64,000 nucleotides of DNA. It comes from a virus. The stretch lies in IMG/VR virus record IMGVR_UViG_3300013104_000002, positions 62,001 to 126,000 of that record; one strand, given 5' to 3'. Every line of letters starts with the position of its first letter. Within the stretch, counting starts at the first letter, position 1. Positions 42,808-50,148 of this stretch are shown here, in pieces. The translations under genes were made by a program, and so were the position numbers. The notes beneath the pieces are model-generated. The model was not told the DNA's origin and searched no databases. It saw only the letters and a program-made list of their open reading frames with translations.

Positions 42808-43052
42808 TGAAAATAGTACAGAATAAATTCACTTATAATCAAGAGACAGAAGAATGGATTTCTAATAAAACTTATTTAGGTTTAGGAACTGGAGATGATA
42901 AAAAACTCATAATTTATTTTGGAGACAAGGTCACTCTTATTTACTGGAGAGAAAAAAGAGGGTATGAAACCACCATTTTTCAAGGAAGAGAGATTGAAGA
43001 GTCAGAATTAGAAAAACTTTTTAATTTATTAGGAATAGAATGGAATATTTAG
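42807..43052 (+). CDS. small beta-rich protein
   Basis: An 81-residue beta-rich protein (KLIIYFGDKVTLIYWREKRGYETTIF) with a short helical end. It shares one base with the previous stop. Function unknown. Confidence 0.5.
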   Translation: MKIVQNKFTYNQETEEWISNKTYLGLGTGDDKKLIIYFGDKVTLIYWREKRGYETTIFQGREIEESELEKLFNLLGIEWNI

Positions 43053-43181
43053 CACAACAAATTATAGAGGACTTTGAAGAGAATTATCCTATTCCAACCT
43101 CATTATCTGATTGAAGAAGACAAGTCAGAAGAAATCTTATTATACATAACAGCCAAAAAATATATACAAAGACACGTATGA
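43040..43181 (+). pseudogene. frame-broken small ORF
   Basis: ATG at 43040 encodes MEYLAQQIIEDFEENYPIPTS and stops at 43112. A +1 frame continues HYLIEEDKSEEILLYITAKK to a TGA at 43179-43181 that overlaps the next ATG. A one-base change near 43098-43104 would restore a ~46-residue protein. Confidence 0.45.
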
Positions 43182-43528
43182 AAATAACAAAAACTAAAAA
43201 AGTAGAAACCATAACGGAAGAAATAGAAGTTTTAGACGGAACTTATTACTTTTCTTTAGGTTATAGAAATGAAGAACCTACATATTACTATAAAGTTATT
43301 ATAGATAGCGGTGATTGGGATGAAGGATTTGCCGATATCCATGTAACGAAAATAAAAGATGATTGGCAGGATTATTTTATTTCTCAAAAAACATACTTTG
43401 AAAATGGATTAATATATGACATTGAAAACTATTTTAAAAAGGAAAATGAGTTTGATAATTGGTACGAAGATATCTCTGAAGAAGTTTTTATTGGCGCAAA
43501 AGAAAGAGTAAAACAAAGATTATGTTAA
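43178..43528 (+). CDS. hypothetical protein
   Basis: A 116-residue acidic protein with beta strands (YYKVIIDSGDWDEGFADIHV) and a helical end. It overlaps its neighbours by 4 and 7 nt. Function unknown. Confidence 0.55.
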   Translation: MKITKTKKVETITEEIEVLDGTYYFSLGYRNEEPTYYYKVIIDSGDWDEGFADIHVTKIKDDWQDYFISQKTYFENGLIYDIENYFKKENEFDNWYEDISEEVFIGAKERVKQRLC

Positions 43529-43941
43529 GTAGGGAAGTAACTCGTAAAAATATCCAGGTAAAAGAAGACTCAGGGATACCGATAACAGATTATATTCCAC
43601 CTAAACCGATAAATAATATGACAGATAAAAGAATAGTGTTTGTACCAAAATATGAGCCTAGTTTTGAGACTAAAGAAAAATTAGATAAACTAATGATAGA
43701 CAAACAAGAAAGAATTAGATCTAAAGTGAAAGTCCTTTCAAATTTCTCACATGAGTTTATAAAAAGTGATGCTATGATTAATCCTATAGTTATACATTCT
43801 ATGGAATTACTAAGACAAGGACAAGATGTTTATAAGGTTATGGAATTTATGACCAATGCATTTATAAAGAAAGATAAAGAACAATTCGACTTAATCAAGC
43901 AATTAATTTCGGGAGAAAAGATAAATTATGGGAACTTATAA
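43522..43941 (+). CDS. hypothetical protein
   Basis: A 139-residue basic protein, disordered for the first ~45 residues (DYIPPKPINNMTDKR), then helical. Function unknown. Confidence 0.55.
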   Translation: MLSREVTRKNIQVKEDSGIPITDYIPPKPINNMTDKRIVFVPKYEPSFETKEKLDKLMIDKQERIRSKVKVLSNFSHEFIKSDAMINPIVIHSMELLRQGQDVYKVMEFMTNAFIKKDKEQFDLIKQLISGEKINYGNL

Positions 43942-44170
43942 AATGAATGGTAGACAAGTAAGTTACGGATCTTTTGAAGAACTCCAGGAAGTGTGTTCAA
44001 CAGTGAGAAAGAAAATGTTTGAGTATATTACAGGTAAAATAGATGAACAACAATTTTTCACAATATATTGCGAATTAGAAGGATACCTTTTAGAGCATGG
44101 CTATACTAATGAAGAGTTTGATTACGATCTACCTGATTATGAACCGTTTTTAAATAGGGCGAAAAATTAG
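43928..44170 (+). CDS. small acidic protein
   Basis: An 80-residue helical acidic protein ending DYDLPDYEPFLNRAKN. It overlaps the previous gene by 14 nt. Function unknown. Confidence 0.5.
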   Translation: MGTYKMNGRQVSYGSFEELQEVCSTVRKKMFEYITGKIDEQQFFTIYCELEGYLLEHGYTNEEFDYDLPDYEPFLNRAKN

Positions 44171-44432
44171 ACACACAAGAACATTTACAAAAGAAGATAT
44201 CGAAGATCTAGGATTCGAATATTTAAGAAAAGAAGGTGATAAAACCGTATACCTAAATAAAAATGGAAAAGATGAATGTATTTATTTTAAAGATGTTGTA
44301 GAAAACAATTACGGTAAATATGTAGCTATTGAAAATAATTGCGGGGATTTTTATTTTAAAGGTTGGATTACAGATAAAAATGCACTGAAATTAATTTTAA
44401 AACAAATAGGAGTTTATACAATTTCGGGCTAA
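44166..44432 (+). CDS. small ORF lacking a standard start codon
   Basis: 88 open codons end at a TAA just before a terminator: TRTFTKEDIEDLGFEY, then YLNKNGKDECIYFKDVV and a final IGVYTISG. There is no ATG, GTG or TTG; an ATT at 44166 inside the upstream stop region, or an ATA at 44154, is the only option. The sequence composition and position before the terminator look coding. It has a rare start or a mutated one. Confidence 0.4.
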   Translation: MRHTRTFTKEDIEDLGFEYLRKEGDKTVYLNKNGKDECIYFKDVVENNYGKYVAIENNCGDFYFKGWITDKNALKLILKQIGVYTISG

Positions 44433-44436
44433 AAGA

Positions 44437-44466
44437 AAACCCTCTAAGTTAATTCTTGGAGGGTTT
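44437..44466. terminator. bidirectional terminator between convergent genes
   Basis: A 12-bp stem (44437-44448 with 44455-44466, one G-U) flanked by A/T-rich runs on both sides. It ends rightward transcription of the 42-44 kb cluster and leftward transcription of the inverted block. Confidence 0.85.
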
Positions 44467-44472
44467 ATTATT

Positions 44473-44982
44473 TTAAGTAAACTGTGTAAACCATTTATCT
44501 GTTATATAATTATTTTCATCTATGAAAGTATCCACCATAGAATTTTTCATGGAATATAATAGATTTAGATGTTCTAATAGCTCTGTTTTTGTGTATAGTT
44601 TTTCTACTTGTTTTGCGGATTTTGTTTTTAGATATTCTGTGTAAGGTAGGAACACTTTATATTTCCACTTACATTCTGAATGATTTTGGTTTATATTGTT
44701 TGGATTCACTTCTCTTCCTGTGGAATTTATTAGTTGGTGTTTAACATCTAAAGTTTCAACTTGTAAATTTCCCGCCAAAAAAGATAATACAGAAGAATCA
44801 ATTTTCTGAACACCTAATTGTTTATCTGAAGACATAATAACTTTTTGACACAAAATGTTCAAGTTAATTGTAGAAAATCTTTTAAACAAAACTTCTCCAT
44901 TACACACCCAATCACCATTTAAAATTTTTTCTTTTGGATCCGTTATATAAATCTCTCCGTTAATTCTGTGTATGTTTTTCAT
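44473..44982 (-). CDS. hypothetical protein of the inverted block
   Basis: 169 residues opening INGEIYITDPKEKILNGDWVCNGE, a strand-rich start seen in small Bacteroidota phage proteins, then a mixed middle and a helical end. It is the last gene of the leftward block. Confidence 0.55.
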   Translation of the reverse strand: MKNIHRINGEIYITDPKEKILNGDWVCNGEVLFKRFSTINLNILCQKVIMSSDKQLGVQKIDSSVLSFLAGNLQVETLDVKHQLINSTGREVNPNNINQNHSECKWKYKVFLPYTEYLKTKSAKQVEKLYTKTELLEHLNLLYSMKNSMVDTFIDENNYITDKWFTQFT

Positions 44983-44984
44983 AT

Positions 44985-45287
44985 TTATTTTATATTTTCT
45001 GTTGGGTAAGCATTGATAATAGACTCTTTGTTAACTTTCCACATTTGGCGTGTTCCAAGTATATCATAGGATTCTCCAAGTTCTACTAGTTTATACTTAG
45101 ACCCTTTTCTATCTGGTCTTACAAATAAATCAATTCTGTTTGTCTTACTAGCTTCTGATAAAGCTTGTTCTACGTGATATTTTGCAAATTCAATCATTGC
45201 TTTTTGCACTCCCTCCATTTGAGAAGTATCTCCATATTTACCAAAGACTTCATCTAACTTATCTAATAAGTAATTTTCTGCTGTCAT
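44985..45287 (-). CDS. small conserved-looking phage protein
   Basis: A 100-residue protein with an N-terminal AENYLLDKLDEVF helix, then MIEFAKYHVEQALSEAS, a motif frequent in small phage proteins, and a basic strand region at the end. The ATG is preceded by a TTTCGCGCGAAA palindrome (45311-45322). Confidence 0.6.
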   Translation of the reverse strand: MTAENYLLDKLDEVFGKYGDTSQMEGVQKAMIEFAKYHVEQALSEASKTNRIDLFVRPDRKGSKYKLVELGESYDILGTRQMWKVNKESIINAYPTENIK

Positions 45288-45327
45288 ATTTATTTGTTTT
45301 TATATTTTTATTTCGCGCGAAAAAGAA

Positions 45328-45699
45328 TTAAACAGGAGGAACTAACTGCAATCCTTCAAATAATCCAGCTTCTAAAGCATCTTCATAAGTATCGTACTCA
45401 ATATTAAAATTAGGATTGCTGCCATTTTCACCAGTTTTTAAAATACTAACTAGGTATTTACTATTATATGGTAGAATTTGTATATGGATATCATGGACTT
45501 CTCTAAGCCAACGTTGTAATAAAGATTGTGTTGGTGCCGAATACAACTCATCTTCAAAAAACTGTTCGGGATCAGAATAAAAGGGTAATTCTGGTTCAAA
45601 CTTACCAAACTGATTATAACAACCATATCCTTTGACTAGAATGAGACCTTTTTCTTGTGCTAACTTAGCTGTTTCAAATTTTATTTTTTCTTCTTCCAT
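45328..45699 (-). CDS. widespread phage hypothetical protein (YSAPTQSLLQRWLRE type)
   Basis: A 123-residue protein opening KFETAKLAQEKGL, with YSAPTQSLLQRWLREVHDIHI and YDTYEDALEAGLFEGLQLV. This arrangement is very common in phages and prophages of Bacteroidota and others, but its function is unknown. First gene of the leftward block, behind a perfect promoter. Confidence 0.7.
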   Translation of the reverse strand: MEEEKIKFETAKLAQEKGLILVKGYGCYNQFGKFEPELPFYSDPEQFFEDELYSAPTQSLLQRWLREVHDIHIQILPYNSKYLVSILKTGENGSNPNFNIEYDTYEDALEAGLFEGLQLVPPV

Positions 45700-45717
45700 A
45701 ATTTAATTTTTAAAACA

Positions 45718-45748
45718 CAAATATACAACATTAAAATAATATACACAA
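45718..45748 (-). promoter_or_regulatory. promoter of the inverted block
   Basis: On the minus strand TTG (45748-45746), 20 nt, TATATTTG (45725-45718): a perfect match, ~19 nt from the first ATG. Confidence 0.85.
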
Positions 45749-45828
45749 CAAAAAGTCCAAGAAAATACCCCACCTTATTAAAAAGGATACCCCCCTGTTT
45801 ATTAAAACCAAAAAAGTCGGTAGAAAAA

Positions 45829-45859
45829 TTGGAAATAAGAAATAATAATCGTATATTTG
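45829..45859 (+). promoter_or_regulatory. promoter of the Panacea-like gene (nearly leaderless)
   Basis: TTG (45829-45831), 20 nt, TATATTTG (45852-45859): a perfect match. The ATG at 45864 is only 4 nt after the -7 box, so the transcript should be essentially leaderless. Confidence 0.85.
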
Positions 45860-45863
45860 TCAC

Positions 45864-46424
45864 ATGGATAAAATAAAAGCATTTGAGTATTTAATTCTAA
45901 AATTAGTAGAATGGTACGGAGATAATAATGACATGGGAACTCTTAAGAGCCTAAAACTTCTTTGGTTTGTATCAGTTGTTGAAGCAAATAAAGATTCTAA
46001 AGATAGTTTAATTGATAAAGTATTTGATAATTTTCATGCAATGCCTTATGGACATGTTGAAAAGGATATTTATGAAGCAATCCGTGGCAAAAAAATAAAA
46101 AACATAGAGCTGAAAAGTAATACCGCCAATATATTAAATAAGGATAGAATATTAGAAACCGATAAAGAGATTAGAGAATTAATAGATAAGAGTATTGAAA
46201 AATTTAAAATATTAGCTCCTGAATATATAAACCTACTTTCGTTTGATCTGGTTATTTTAAGTCAAAGATGGTATTCATGGAAGTATTACTATAAAAAAGC
46301 CAGACAAAAAGATAAGTTCTCAGAGAAAATACCAAATGAAATAATAAAAAACGAATTCAAATACTATGAGACTTATAACGAAAATGTTATTTACAGACTT
46401 CTGTGTGGGAGGACTATACCATAA
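45864..46424 (+). CDS. Panacea/SocA-like (DUF4065) domain protein
   Basis: 186 residues. LKSLKLLWFVSVVEAN, then FDNFHAMPYGHVEKDIYEAI, fits the Panacea/DUF4065 pattern (LKLLyfa...f.A..yGPv...Y), known from type II antitoxins and SocA proteolysis adaptors. The second half is helical and basic (SQRWYSWKYYYKKARQKDKF). It stands alone between a strong leaderless promoter and a long non-coding stretch. An antitoxin, anti-defence or regulatory role is inferred. No partner toxin is obvious on the same strand. Confidence 0.6.
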   Translation: MDKIKAFEYLILKLVEWYGDNNDMGTLKSLKLLWFVSVVEANKDSKDSLIDKVFDNFHAMPYGHVEKDIYEAIRGKKIKNIELKSNTANILNKDRILETDKEIRELIDKSIEKFKILAPEYINLLSFDLVILSQRWYSWKYYYKKARQKDKFSEKIPNEIIKNEFKYYETYNENVIYRLLCGRTIP

Positions 46425-46538
46425 CTCTCCAATCAGCCAGGCACTTTTTCCCTCCATACCCACCTTAGTATTGTTTCGGTTTTATCTGTCCTTAGAAAGC
46501 CGATTTTTACTTTTCGTTTCCAGATTTATTTTTAGTTG

Positions 46539-46582
46539 TTAGTTACTTTTATTTTGTTTCTTAGTTACTTGCTTAGTTACTT
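46539..46582 (+). repeat. three direct repeats TTAGTTACTT
   Basis: Exact copies at 46539-46548, 46561-46570 and 46573-46582 (spacings 22 and 12 nt) in a T-rich stretch. They resemble iterons or a regulator-binding array. Confidence 0.55.
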
Positions 46583-47080
46583 TTTATCTGTTTTTATATT
46601 GTTTTTCGCAGAATTTTTTAGCTCCTGTTTATTTTATATTTTCATTAGTATAATTTAAATAGGATTTTTTGTTTTTATAATCAAATTGTTTTTGCCCGAA
46701 ATTATAATATATGAACGCATGTGCGCGTACAATACGAAATTCTTTTTTAATATCCTAGTGTTTTTTATTTTTTATTAAGTTATTTTCGCCGTTTCTTTGT
46801 AGTGTTGAAAGGGTAGTGGGTTACTAACCAACTAAACAAAGTTCTTATAAGTAAAAGATTTTTAATAAACAAATTTATTTTTAATTATTTTTGTTTTATC
46901 TTTACAAAAGAATTAAGGATTACAAGTTATTTGACATATTGACAAGCGGTGTTACAAGTATCATATAAAGCTACTATTAATTTAGAAAGTGATTGCAGGG
47001 TGCGAACAAAGGTACACGCTTAATTTATCGGATTAAAACAATACTCTATTTATTAGAGAATCATATAAACATATATTAAT

Positions 47081-47113
47081 GGCTTAATGTAAAGCCTTTT
47101 CTTATTCTTTTTT
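47081..47113 (+). terminator. terminator-like hairpin in the non-coding region
   Basis: GGCTT (47081-47085) pairs with AAGCC (47092-47096), followed by a T-rich run to ~47113. Confidence 0.55.
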
Positions 47114-47142
47114 GTCGGCGAAATGCGGGAAAAGAAAACAAA

Positions 47143-47181
47143 GCCCTTGCAATTTAGTTGTAGCATCGAAGCAACGAGGGC
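47143..47181 (+). promoter_or_regulatory. 5' leader hairpin before the ORFan cluster
   Basis: GCCCT (47143-47147) pairs with AGGGC (47177-47181), and an inner GTTG/CAAC (47157-47160 with 47172-47175). It ends 28 nt before the ATG at 47210 and may control translation or stability of the leading transcript. Confidence 0.45.
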
Positions 47182-47209
47182 GCAATTAACAATTTAAAAC
47201 AAAAACATT

Positions 47210-47530
47210 ATGTTAGATATTATAGTAATTCCAGCAAAAAGATTTTATTATTTACATTTAGAAGGTAATAAATACAGATTATTAGAGGATACAGGTAAAA
47301 CAATCAATAAACATAGAATTATGTTAAACGTTGGCTATCCTAATGTAAAGACTTTTATAAAACAAAGTCAGGTTAATACTTTAAGTAATTGTGAAAGGTT
47401 ATTCGAAGCTACTTTTAACAGACTACCAATTGACGAAAAAGGTTATCATATTGGAAAGTTTCACAAATTAGACAACATTGATTTTTTTGAAATGTTAGAA
47501 ACTAAAAGAAAGTTATTATGCAAGAATTAG
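47210..47530 (+). CDS. hypothetical protein, first of the ORFan cluster
   Basis: A 106-residue basic protein with a strand-rich N-terminus (IVIPAKRFYYLHLEGNKYRLL) and a helical C-terminus. Follows the structured leader. Function unknown. Confidence 0.55.
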   Translation: MLDIIVIPAKRFYYLHLEGNKYRLLEDTGKTINKHRIMLNVGYPNVKTFIKQSQVNTLSNCERLFEATFNRLPIDEKGYHIGKFHKLDNIDFFEMLETKRKLLCKN

Positions 47531-47613
47531 AAAACTTTTTATTTTTTATATCAATTATAGGCGGTTTAATTATCGCCTTTTGTGTATTCTTATATTATAA
47601 ATCTAAAGACTAA
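47518..47613 (+). CDS. 31-aa single-TM peptide
   Basis: ATG overlaps the preceding gene by 13 nt. It is almost entirely one membrane helix (FLFFISIIGGLIIAFCVFLYY) with charged ends. First of three small membrane peptides in a row. Confidence 0.5.
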   Translation: MQELENFLFFISIIGGLIIAFCVFLYYKSKD

Positions 47614-47637
47614 TTTCGGCAAAAAAGAAATAAAACA

Positions 47638-47754
47638 ATGAAACTAACAGACAAAACACAAGTAATAATAGGTTTAACTATACTTATTATAACAATAATA
47701 GCAGGATTTATTTCTTTGCTTTATGTAATTGAATTATTAACATCTAAATTTTAG
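47638..47754 (+). CDS. 38-aa single-TM peptide
   Basis: MKLTDK, then a hydrophobic helix (~9-33) and SKF. It is preceded by a T/CGGC/A motif (47613-47626). Confidence 0.5.
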   Translation: MKLTDKTQVIIGLTILIITIIAGFISLLYVIELLTSKF

Positions 47755-47758
47755 TATT

Positions 47759-47971
47759 ATGGAAGCAATAATATATGGAGTATTAAACAGTGAATTATGT
47801 TTAATAGACACTTCAAAAACTGAAAGAGGTGCAAAACAATACGCAACAAGAAACGGTTATAATTTAATCGGTTTTAGGATTGGTTACAATGCTTTTATTT
47901 TAGCCGAAAAAATCAACGGTAAATGGGAGCATAAAGATACTGCCTATACAGCTAATATAGTTAACAACTAA
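47759..47971 (+). CDS. small hypothetical protein
   Basis: A 70-residue protein (TSKTERGAKQYATRNGYN, then GYNAFILAEKINGKWEH), alpha/beta in appearance. Function unknown. Confidence 0.55.
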   Translation: MEAIIYGVLNSELCLIDTSKTERGAKQYATRNGYNLIGFRIGYNAFILAEKINGKWEHKDTAYTANIVNN

Positions 47972-47982
47972 AAACATTTTTT

Positions 47983-48171
47983 ATGATACGAGAATTTATA
48001 ATAGTAATAATAGGCTGTATTTTAGGCGTTTTTTCTATGACTTATTTTGCTTATAATGAGGGGCAAAAGAATAAAGAAAAGGAAATTATTAAAAGAGCAT
48101 TACAAATAAATAAAGACTGCTACAATCAAACAGATTTAGATATAATAATTTTTAACGAATCACAATTATGA
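47983..48171 (+). CDS. small N-anchored membrane protein
   Basis: 62 residues with a hydrophobic N-terminus (~4-22, IIVIIGCILGVFSMTYF) and a charged tail. It overlaps the next gene by 4 nt. Confidence 0.5.
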   Translation: MIREFIIVIIGCILGVFSMTYFAYNEGQKNKEKEIIKRALQINKDCYNQTDLDIIIFNESQL

Positions 48172-48470
48172 AAACATTAGATATAAACGCAAAGACTTGG
48201 TTTGACAAAGTAAACGGTAATAGTTATTTTAGTGCCGTTATTACAATAGATTACGGAACGCCCGAACAAAAAGAAATTAAATTGCCTTTCCAATATGGTT
48301 ATGGTTCACAATATGAAAGTGAAGCAAAAGCCGTATTAACTGAACATAATTATATAAGTCCTTCTTATGGGCAAAATTTATATACTTATTGTTTAGAGAA
48401 TAATATAATACTACGTTCAAATAATATTAAAAACTGCCGTAAAAAAGATTTAAAACATGAAAATAACTAA
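48168..48470 (+). CDS. widespread WFDKVNGNSYFSA-type phage protein
   Basis: A 100-residue protein with AKTWFDKVNGNSYFSAVITI and KLPFQYGYGSQYESEA, a pattern found in many phage and prophage hypothetical proteins. Function unknown. Confidence 0.65.
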   Translation: MKTLDINAKTWFDKVNGNSYFSAVITIDYGTPEQKEIKLPFQYGYGSQYESEAKAVLTEHNYISPSYGQNLYTYCLENNIILRSNNIKNCRKKDLKHENN

Positions 48471-48615
48471 ACACCAAACCAAAGAATTAACTTACTATGA
48501 ATGTGAACCAATTAAAGGCTATCATTTATTTGCTTTCTCTTTTATTGCACTTTTAAGAGATTTATTTATTGTATATAAACTAACTATGTTTAACCCTAAA
48601 ACAATCAAGAACTAA
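48457..48615 (+). CDS. small hypothetical protein
   Basis: A 52-residue ORF with a hydrophobic centre (GYHLFAFSFIALLRDLFIVY), possibly membrane-associated. It overlaps the previous gene by 14 nt and forms TAATG with the next. Confidence 0.45.
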   Translation: MKITKHQTKELTYYECEPIKGYHLFAFSFIALLRDLFIVYKLTMFNPKTIKN

Positions 48616-48806
48616 TGACATTTCTAAAATCACAAAGTACACTTGCATACAGGCTACTAAAGAACGAAAAAACAAAGCTTTATTATATTCGCCGTATAAA
48701 AGATAAAAAGACAGTTTTAATAGGCGACAACGACAAAGCAGAGCCGTTTATTTTATATGGTTTGGCGGAAAATAAAGAAGAAATAAAAGAATTATTTAAA
48801 AATTAA
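48615..48806 (+). CDS. small basic protein
   Basis: A 63-residue protein (YYIRRIKDKKTVLIGDNDKAEPF) with a short beta hairpin then helix. Function unknown. Confidence 0.5.
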   Translation: MTFLKSQSTLAYRLLKNEKTKLYYIRRIKDKKTVLIGDNDKAEPFILYGLAENKEEIKELFKN

Positions 48807-48811
48807 ATACA

Positions 48812-49012
48812 ATGGAAAACGAAATAGTATTTGAAGATTGTGATACACCAACAACAATTGCTAAAAAGACGGTTGATATTTTTGTTGGCACTAATGAACT
48901 AAAGCCACGACTTAAAAAGTTAGGGATTGATTACGTGAGAGTTCAGCGAGGTTTGAAAGTAGTTTATATTTTGCGGGGGAAACAAATAGGAAAATTAGAA
49001 ATAACTTTATAA
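48812..49012 (+). CDS. small hypothetical protein
   Basis: A 66-residue protein: KPRLKKLGIDYVRVQRGLKVVYILRGKQIGK suggests a helix-strand-strand fold. Function unknown. Confidence 0.5.
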   Translation: MENEIVFEDCDTPTTIAKKTVDIFVGTNELKPRLKKLGIDYVRVQRGLKVVYILRGKQIGKLEITL

Positions 49013-49019
49013 AAAAGAT

Positions 49020-49027
49020 TATATTTG
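49020..49027 (+). promoter_or_regulatory. probable -7 box
   Basis: TATATTTG perfectly matches the -7 consensus and lies 30 nt before the ATG at 49057. Upstream only TTA is present at 22 nt, so strength is uncertain. Confidence 0.5.
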
Positions 49028-49056
49028 TATAGCAAACATTTAAAAACAAAAAAGAC

Positions 49057-49389
49057 ATGAAAGCAAAAATAAAAGCATTAGCAAATTTCTTAGATTGTAA
49101 AAAGAAAGAAATTGAACAAGGTTACAACGAAAACACCTTCGAACATGAAGGAGAAGAGTATCTTGTTGTTACAGATAGCGAAGCAGACGATCTTTGGGAA
49201 GAGGATTTAGATAACTACATTGAAGAGTTTATTTACCCTCAATTTAAAGAAATAGGTTTACAGGAAAGATATTTTGACGAAGAGGCTTGGAAAAATGATG
49301 CAAAATATGATGGTCGAGCACATTCTCTGGCTCGATATGATGGTAACGAATACGAACAAGACGGATTTTATATTTATAGAACCAATTAA
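49057..49389 (+). CDS. acidic phage protein of the YLVVTDSEADDLWEE type
   Basis: A 110-residue, very acidic protein with YLVVTDSEADDLWEEDLDNYIEE and YFDEEAWKNDAKYDGRAHSLARYDG. Near-identical arrangements occur in unrelated phages. Strong negative charge would suit a DNA mimic or inhibitor; this is inference. Confidence 0.65.
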   Translation: MKAKIKALANFLDCKKKEIEQGYNENTFEHEGEEYLVVTDSEADDLWEEDLDNYIEEFIYPQFKEIGLQERYFDEEAWKNDAKYDGRAHSLARYDGNEYEQDGFYIYRTN

Positions 49390-49390
49390 C

Positions 49391-49519
49391 ATGCAACTAC
49401 AAACCAAAATCGATTTAGAAACTAAATATAGGTTTATTTTTCGGCAAAATAAAATAACAAAAGCTGATATAAAAACCGCAAACAAAATATTAATACAGTT
49501 AAAAAATATAAAGTCATGA
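49391..49519 (+). CDS. small basic protein
   Basis: 42 residues from ATG 49391, one nt after the previous stop (MQLQTKIDLETKYRFIFRQNK...). It overlaps the next gene by 4 nt. Confidence 0.45.
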   Translation: MQLQTKIDLETKYRFIFRQNKITKADIKTANKILIQLKNIKS

Positions 49520-49794
49520 ACTGGAAACAAAAAATAAAAGCCTATTTAAGAAAAGGGAATATCGAAAGGGCGCAAAAAGATAAACAGGAAAGAGTCAAAC
49601 AAATCTTAGACTTAATAAAAAAAGACAAAGACCCAAAAGAACAAATAAAGACTTTAGAGAGAGTAACAGAACGTTACAACCTCTACTTATCAGATTATAA
49701 AAACAACGCCTTAAAAGAACTACAGACAGTTAAATACAGGGTTGAAAGTGAGGTCGATGTTATCGAATGTTATTTGGGCGGTAAAACAATTTAA
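49516..49794 (+). CDS. small helical coiled-coil protein
   Basis: A 92-residue basic helical protein (ERAQKDKQERVKQILDLIKKD...). Function unknown. Confidence 0.5.
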   Translation: MNWKQKIKAYLRKGNIERAQKDKQERVKQILDLIKKDKDPKEQIKTLERVTERYNLYLSDYKNNALKELQTVKYRVESEVDVIECYLGGKTI

Positions 49795-49805
49795 AAATAA
49801 AGATT

Positions 49806-49970
49806 ATGAAACCATTTGATGAATTAGTAGAAGAAACAGTAAAAAGCCTTATTAATGGAAATACAGAAAACATTTTAAGTGATGATGTATTTAAGGCAGT
49901 ACAGAAAAGATTAAGAGAAATTAAAACTAATTGTACTCTAGTTTTAAAGCAAATGAAAGAATCAAAATAA
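49806..49970 (+). CDS. small helical protein
   Basis: A 54-residue ORF (MKPFDELVEETVKSLINGNT...), helical and charged. Function unknown. Confidence 0.45.
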   Translation: MKPFDELVEETVKSLINGNTENILSDDVFKAVQKRLREIKTNCTLVLKQMKESK

Positions 49971-49985
49971 TTTAAAACTTATATT

Positions 49986-50097
49986 ATGAAAACTAATAAA
50001 TACACTATGTATTCCAGATGATACTTATTTAAAAACTGTATCTAATAATTTACAAGTCATTAAGGAATATTCTTTTTTTGATTGCACTGTTTCTTAA
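49986..50097 (+). pseudogene. frame-broken mini-ORF
   Basis: ATG at 49986 stops after 11 codons. If one A is removed from the A-run just after the ATG, a 36-residue ORF opens: MKLINTLCIPDDTYLKTVSN and on to a TAA at 50095-50097. A homopolymer change (mutation or read error) explains it. Confidence 0.4.
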
Positions 50098-50148
50098 TCA
50101 CTAACATCTGAACTAAATATAAAATCATTTAACTTAATAGTTTTTATC

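Larger units (their letters stand above)
46425..47209 (+). other. 785-nt non-coding region with direct repeats and RNA-like hairpins
   Basis: No ORF of note. The first half is T-rich on the plus strand and holds three 10-bp repeats TTAGTTACTT. The middle has a GCATGTGCGCGTAC patch. From ~46897 (TATCTTTA, -7-like) there is an A-rich transcribed-looking part with a CTCT/AGAG hairpin, a terminator-like hairpin at 47081-47113 and a long stem before the next ATG. Candidates: origin of replication, ncRNA, or boundary of an inserted gene block. Confidence 0.55.

Noticed and set aside
46931-46971. E. coli-like TTGACA/-10 promoter in the non-coding region
   Set aside because: Bacteroidota sigma-A does not use this consensus; the match is likely chance in AT-rich DNA.
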